Source of the DNA: Polaromonas sp.
GTDB lineage: Bacteria > Pseudomonadota > Gammaproteobacteria > Burkholderiales > Burkholderiaceae_C
Length of the DNA: 64,000 bases
Reading direction: 5' to 3'
NCBI RefSeq assembly: GCF_029945895.1
Contig: NZ_JAQSDL010000043.1
Coordinates: 62,001-126,000 of the forward strand
This document shows, in pieces, positions 60,918 to 64,000 of this stretch. A program made the translations under genes and the position numbers. How positions within the stretch are numbered: the first letter of the stretch is position 1; each line of letters starts with the position of its first letter. The notes under the pieces are model-generated. The model made no database searches. It had not been told where the DNA came from and saw only the letters and a list, made by a program, of their open reading frames with translations.

Positions 60918-62452
60918 CGCACCTGGCCGCACAGGCGCTCGCAGAACGGGCAGCCGGTCATGGGCAACCAGACCGGGATGTTGTAGTAGCGGCTGTAAAT
61001 GCTGGCCAGCACGCCGGTTTTGTAGGCAGCGTACTTGAAGCCCCGGCCCTCGACCGCGTAAAAGGGCACGCCGTCCTGCGAAAAGCTGAGCACCTGCACG
61101 CTGTCGAAGTAAGGCTGATACTCTTCAATGCGCGGCGCGTCCATGCGCAGGATGCGCACGGTTTTCCCCTGGTACAGGGAAAAATCCACCAGCATGTCGT
61201 CCTGCCGCGCATGGAAATTGCCCGGGCCGAACACCGGCACGTACTTGCGCAGCGAGTAGCCATAAATCGACGCGGGCGTGTAGGCACTGGCCATCAGTTC
61301 CACGCCGGGGGCTGCCACCTGCTGCAGCATCTCGGCGGTTTTGTAGCTGCGGATGATTTGCGGATAAAGCCGGGTGCTTTTCCAGTTTTCGAGCGAACTG
61401 GCGTAAAGGCCGGCGACCACCAGCACATGCAGGCCCGCGAACACGGCCATGCCCAGTGCACATGTCTTGAGCTTGTCGCGCGGCAGGGCAAAGGCCAGCA
61501 GCGCAAAACCGAAGGGATAAAACGACAGCACCCAGTGCAGTCCCACCACCTTTTTCAGCGACAGCAATGCAAAAAACAGCAGCGGCACGACCACCACGCA
61601 GGCCAGCAGCCGTTGCTGCCGCGCAGCGGCGGCCAACGCCCCGCGCTGCTTCCAGGCCAGCCAGGCCGCCACCGGCGTAACCAGGTAGACCAGCATGGCC
61701 AGGTAGAGCAGCGGCTTGTTCCAGGCAAAACTCTCGCCTTCGTTCCGGTTGTAGAGGTTGAACATGATGTTCGACCAGCCGTGCGACATGTTGTAGGCAA
61801 TGTTGATGGCGGGGCCGGGCAAGGCGCACAGCACCAGCAGTGCAAACGCGCCCCAGCGTTCGCGGCGGTAGACCGCGAAATACACGAAATAGGTCAAGCC
61901 CAGCACGACAGAAAAGTACTTGGACAGGAAGGCACAACCCAGCGCCAGGCCTGACAACGCGTACAGCCCCCAGGCCGTGCGGTCCATGCGCCCGCGCCGC
62001 TCGGCACGCAGCAGCAGGGCCACCGACAGCACCGACCAGAAGATCAGCGGGGTGTCGGTGGTGATCAGCACATTGAGCCAGTTGATCGGGGCCAGCCAGA
62101 AAAACAGCACGGCCCAGGCCGCACGCACGCGGTCCAGCGGAGCCAGCGCCCACCCGACCAGGCCGCCGAGGGCCAGCGGCAGCAGGACCACCGGCAGGCG
62201 TATCGCCCAGGTGGTGTCGCCCAGCGTCGCGCGCAGCAGCGCAATCAGCCAGCCGACCATGGGCGGATGGTCGTAGTAGCCCCAGTCGGGGTAGACGCCC
62301 CACCAGTAGAAAAAGGCTTCATCGCCGGTGATCGGGAAGGTGGCGGAGATCCACAGCCGCAAAGCCAGCGAAAGCGCACCGGCGGCGACCAGCCAGCGCA
62401 CCAGGAAAGGGGAAAGAAGGGGGGCAGCCGGGGCGGCGGAGCGTTCAAGCAT
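60905..62452 (-). CDS. GT-C glycosyltransferase (ArnT/PMT, family 39/83-like)
   Basis: A 515-residue polytopic membrane enzyme. The first periplasmic loop has the acidic motif ITGDEAFFYWW and YYDHPPMVGWLIA, as in ArnT-like lipid-linked sugar transferases. About ten membrane segments fill residues 20-370, and the C-terminal 130 residues form a periplasmic domain. It would move a sugar from a polyprenyl-phosphate carrier to a periplasmic acceptor. The linked UbiA and HAD genes suggest a pentose donor. ATG at 62452, 12 bases after the flippase-like gene. Confidence 0.9.
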   Translation of the reverse strand: MLERSAAPAAPLLSPFLVRWLVAAGALSLALRLWISATFPITGDEAFFYWWGVYPDWGYYDHPPMVGWLIALLRATLGDTTWAIRLPVVLLPLALGGLVGWALAPLDRVRAAWAVLFFWLAPINWLNVLITTDTPLIFWSVLSVALLLRAERRGRMDRTAWGLYALSGLALGCAFLSKYFSVVLGLTYFVYFAVYRRERWGAFALLVLCALPGPAINIAYNMSHGWSNIMFNLYNRNEGESFAWNKPLLYLAMLVYLVTPVAAWLAWKQRGALAAAARQQRLLACVVVVPLLFFALLSLKKVVGLHWVLSFYPFGFALLAFALPRDKLKTCALGMAVFAGLHVLVVAGLYASSLENWKSTRLYPQIIRSYKTAEMLQQVAAPGVELMASAYTPASIYGYSLRKYVPVFGPGNFHARQDDMLVDFSLYQGKTVRILRMDAPRIEEYQPYFDSVQVLSFSQDGVPFYAVEGRGFKYAAYKTGVLASIYSRYYNIPVWLPMTGCPFCERLCGQVRCTK

Positions 62453-62464
62453 GGGCAGGAAGAA

Positions 62465-63391
62465 TTATCTGAAACTGATGTCGCGAATGGCGGCACTATA
62501 GGCCAGCGCCAACGCACCGATGGCCACGGCCAGCCACAGGGTCAGCACCCGGACCAGCACGGTGATGCCCAGCGCCTGCGCCGCACCGGCGCCATGGAGC
62601 ACCAGGAGGCCGGTCAACAGCGCCTCCATGCCGCCCAGGCCTGCCGGCAACAGGGAAAGCGCGCCGCCGACCATGGCGACGGCATAAAAACCGGCGGCCT
62701 GCAACATGCCAATGGACAGGCCCGCCTCACGGCACAGCAGCCAGACGGCCAGGCCCTGCGCGGCCCAGGCCACGCCGGTCAGCGCCAACCAGGTAGCGGG
62801 ACGGGTCGCCAGGCACTGCCAGGCATCACGCAGCCAGGACAGCCGCAGCAACAGGCGCCGCCGGAACACAAAAAGAAACACCAGCAGGACGAGTGCAGCA
62901 ACGCCGCTGCCCAGCGCCAGGCGGTAAGCCATCGGGCTGCCCAGCGCCGCCAGCCACCAGGCCACCGGCAGGCACATCAGCAGCAGGCAGAGCAGGTCAG
63001 CCAGGCGTTCCGCACCAAAAATCGCCAGGCTTTGCGCGGCGCCCAGCGGATGGCGGGCCAGCATCAGACCACGCGCCGCCTCGCCGATGTTGCCGGGCGT
63101 CGGTGTGAAGGTGTATCCCGCCAGGTACAGGCGCAGTCCTTCCGCAAGACCGAGTACACGGCCGTAGCGGGCCATCCACATGCGCCAGCGCAGGCCGCGC
63201 AGCAGGTAGTTGAGCAGGCACAGGGCGGCCGCCTGCAGGCCCGCGAGCGAACCCAGCCGCTGCAGGGTCGCCAGGGCGCTGCCTTCGCCAAACACCGCCA
63301 GGGCCACCGCATACGCGGTGGCGGCCAGCCCCAGAATCAGCAACAGCGGTTTGAGCGACAGGCGCGGCGCCGGCCCGGCCGGCGGCTTCAA
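62465..63391 (-). CDS. Flippase-like integral membrane protein (LPG_synthase_TM/UPF0104)
   Basis: A 308-residue membrane protein with about eight hydrophobic segments. It shows GYTFTPTPGNIGEAARGLML and LLPAGLGGMEALLTGLLVL, which are the two conserved re-entrant-type motifs of this family (P.GN.GE and G..GG.E). Members include putative flippases for polyprenyl-linked sugars and the membrane part of MprF. A TTG start at 63391 overlaps the UbiA stop (TTGA). Confidence 0.87.
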   Translation of the reverse strand: MKPPAGPAPRLSLKPLLLILGLAATAYAVALAVFGEGSALATLQRLGSLAGLQAAALCLLNYLLRGLRWRMWMARYGRVLGLAEGLRLYLAGYTFTPTPGNIGEAARGLMLARHPLGAAQSLAIFGAERLADLLCLLLMCLPVAWWLAALGSPMAYRLALGSGVAALVLLVFLFVFRRRLLLRLSWLRDAWQCLATRPATWLALTGVAWAAQGLAVWLLCREAGLSIGMLQAAGFYAVAMVGGALSLLPAGLGGMEALLTGLLVLHGAGAAQALGITVLVRVLTLWLAVAIGALALAYSAAIRDISFR

Positions 63392-64000
63392 AAGCGGCGC
63401 CCCAGAAACACCAGCAGCCAGACCGCCAGCGCCGCCAGAATCCAGGGGTCTCGCACCAGGTCGCGCGAGACGTCTTCACCGCGCCCCCTGTGCACCTGGT
63501 AGGCGTAGCGCAACATGGCAAAAACGACAATCGGCACGCTGTAAACCAGCCGGTTGCCGTGCTGCAGTTGCGCTTCGGCGCTGGTGGCAAACAGGCCATA
63601 GGTCATGAGGCTGGCCGTCATGGTCACGGCCATGAACATGTCCAGCAGGGCCGGTGGATAGTGATCAAGCACGGCGCGCTGGGCGGTCTCGTCCTGAAAG
63701 GTTTCGGCCTTGCGTTTTGAAAACCCCAGGAACAAGGCCACAAACAGGCCCGCCAGCAGTAACCAGCGCGAAGGCGGAATCCCCACCGCCAGGGTGCCGG
63801 CCAGCAGCCTGAGCATGAAACCCGAGGCAATGATGGACACATCGACCACCGGCACCTGTTTGAGGCGCAGGGAATAGGCCAGGTTCAGCGCCACGTAGAG
63901 GCCCAGCAGCACCAGCAGGGTCACGTTGCCGGCGGCAAAGGCCAGGCCCGCAGCCAGCAGCAGCGCTGCCAGCGCCAGCGCCATGGCGGGCGACACGGCA
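63388..64000 (-). CDS. UbiA-family polyprenyl-phosphate phosphoribosyltransferase-like, 5' partial
   Basis: About 204 C-terminal residues of a UbiA prenyltransferase-fold protein that continues past the window end. The visible part has YSLRLKQVPVVDVSIIASGF and MLRLLAGTLAVG, then LFVALFLGFSKRKAE, the pattern of decaprenyl-phosphate phosphoribosyltransferase (DprA/Rv3806c-type) rather than of quinone or haem enzymes. It would join phosphoribosyl pyrophosphate to a polyprenyl phosphate. Four or so membrane segments are visible. It heads the operon with the flippase-like, GT-C and HAD genes. Confidence 0.87.
   Translation of the reverse strand, partial: AVSPAMALALAALLLAAGLAFAAGNVTLLVLLGLYVALNLAYSLRLKQVPVVDVSIIASGFMLRLLAGTLAVGIPPSRWLLLAGLFVALFLGFSKRKAETFQDETAQRAVLDHYPPALLDMFMAVTMTASLMTYGLFATSAEAQLQHGNRLVYSVPIVVFAMLRYAYQVHRGRGEDVSRDLVRDPWILAALAVWLLVFLGRRF

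Noticed and set aside
62267-63502. A 411-codon plus-strand frame over the GT-C, flippase and UbiA genes.
   Set aside because: It crosses three real genes on the other strand and gives a Gln/Arg-rich product.
1-64000. CRISPR arrays, tRNA or rRNA genes, prophage, or toxin-antitoxin pairs.
   Set aside because: None was recognised: no regularly spaced repeats, no cloverleaf seen by eye, and no phage or toxin motif.

Overview
The window looks like a Burkholderiales chromosome, most likely Comamonadaceae of the Polaromonas/Rhodoferax kind. The evidence is the GC-rich coding style of both flanks, a TctDE-type two-component pair beside argB and slmA, a short dispersed repeat of a type I associate with Comamonadaceae (four copies here), a TRAP-type organic acid uptake system, and a phasin. 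This placement is inference from gene content; no rRNA gene is present to settle it. No tRNA, CRISPR array or phage gene was seen.

Left flank (1-9.4 kb). A rightward operon encodes the end of a TRAP large permease, an altronate/galactarate-type dehydratase, an Ldh2-family dehydrogenase and a mannitol-dehydrogenase-family (fructuronate-reductase-like) enzyme, which suggests sugar-acid uptake and catabolism. Then come leftward slmA, a TctE/TctD sensor-regulator pair and argB. A decayed IS5-family transposase with three frameshifts (9.58-10.6 kb) marks the boundary of the next region.

Core (10.6-52 kb). This is one very large leftward surface-polysaccharide (O-antigen or capsule) locus, visibly richer in A+T than the flanks. 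In transcription order it starts with rmlBDAC (dTDP-L-rhamnose) and a Wzz-like chain-length protein. Next are a UDP-glucose dehydrogenase, manC and gmd (GDP-4-keto-6-deoxymannose), a TylCIII-like C-methyltransferase and a PglK-like ABC flippase. Then follows a complete nonulosonic-acid block: LegB, LegC, a NeuD/LegH-type acetyltransferase, LegI, LegG, a PtmE-like CBS nucleotidyltransferase, a WbpG/PseA-type amidotransferase with its own HisF and HisH paralogues, a PtmF-like oxidoreductase and LegF. Downstream lie methyltransferases, short-chain dehydrogenases, a UDP-xylose synthase-like enzyme, several glycosyltransferases, a Wzy-like polymerase, and an initiating module (polytopic 4,6-dehydratase, 4-ketoreductase/epimerase, small phosphoglycosyltransferase) with an H-NS-like gene inside it. 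A WaaL/Wzy-like protein lies last. The simplest reading is a heteropolysaccharide carrying rhamnose, a 6-deoxy-manno sugar, perhaps xylose, and a legionaminic-acid-type sugar that may be amidinated. No Wzx (MOP family) gene was found; the ABC protein is the only flippase candidate.

Right flank (52-64 kb). A terminator separates the locus from a leftward bifunctional fatty acyl-CoA reductase (fatty-alcohol forming), divergent from a phasin. Rightward genes for a patatin-like phospholipase, a TetR regulator and a TPR-like protein follow. A leftward set encodes an M14/DUF2817 peptidase and an M20 amidohydrolase, then a HAD phosphatase, an ArnT/PMT-like GT-C glycosyltransferase, a flippase-like membrane protein and a UbiA-family prenyltransferase that runs off the end. 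The last four resemble a polyprenyl-phosphoryl-ribose/arabinose glycosylation pathway.
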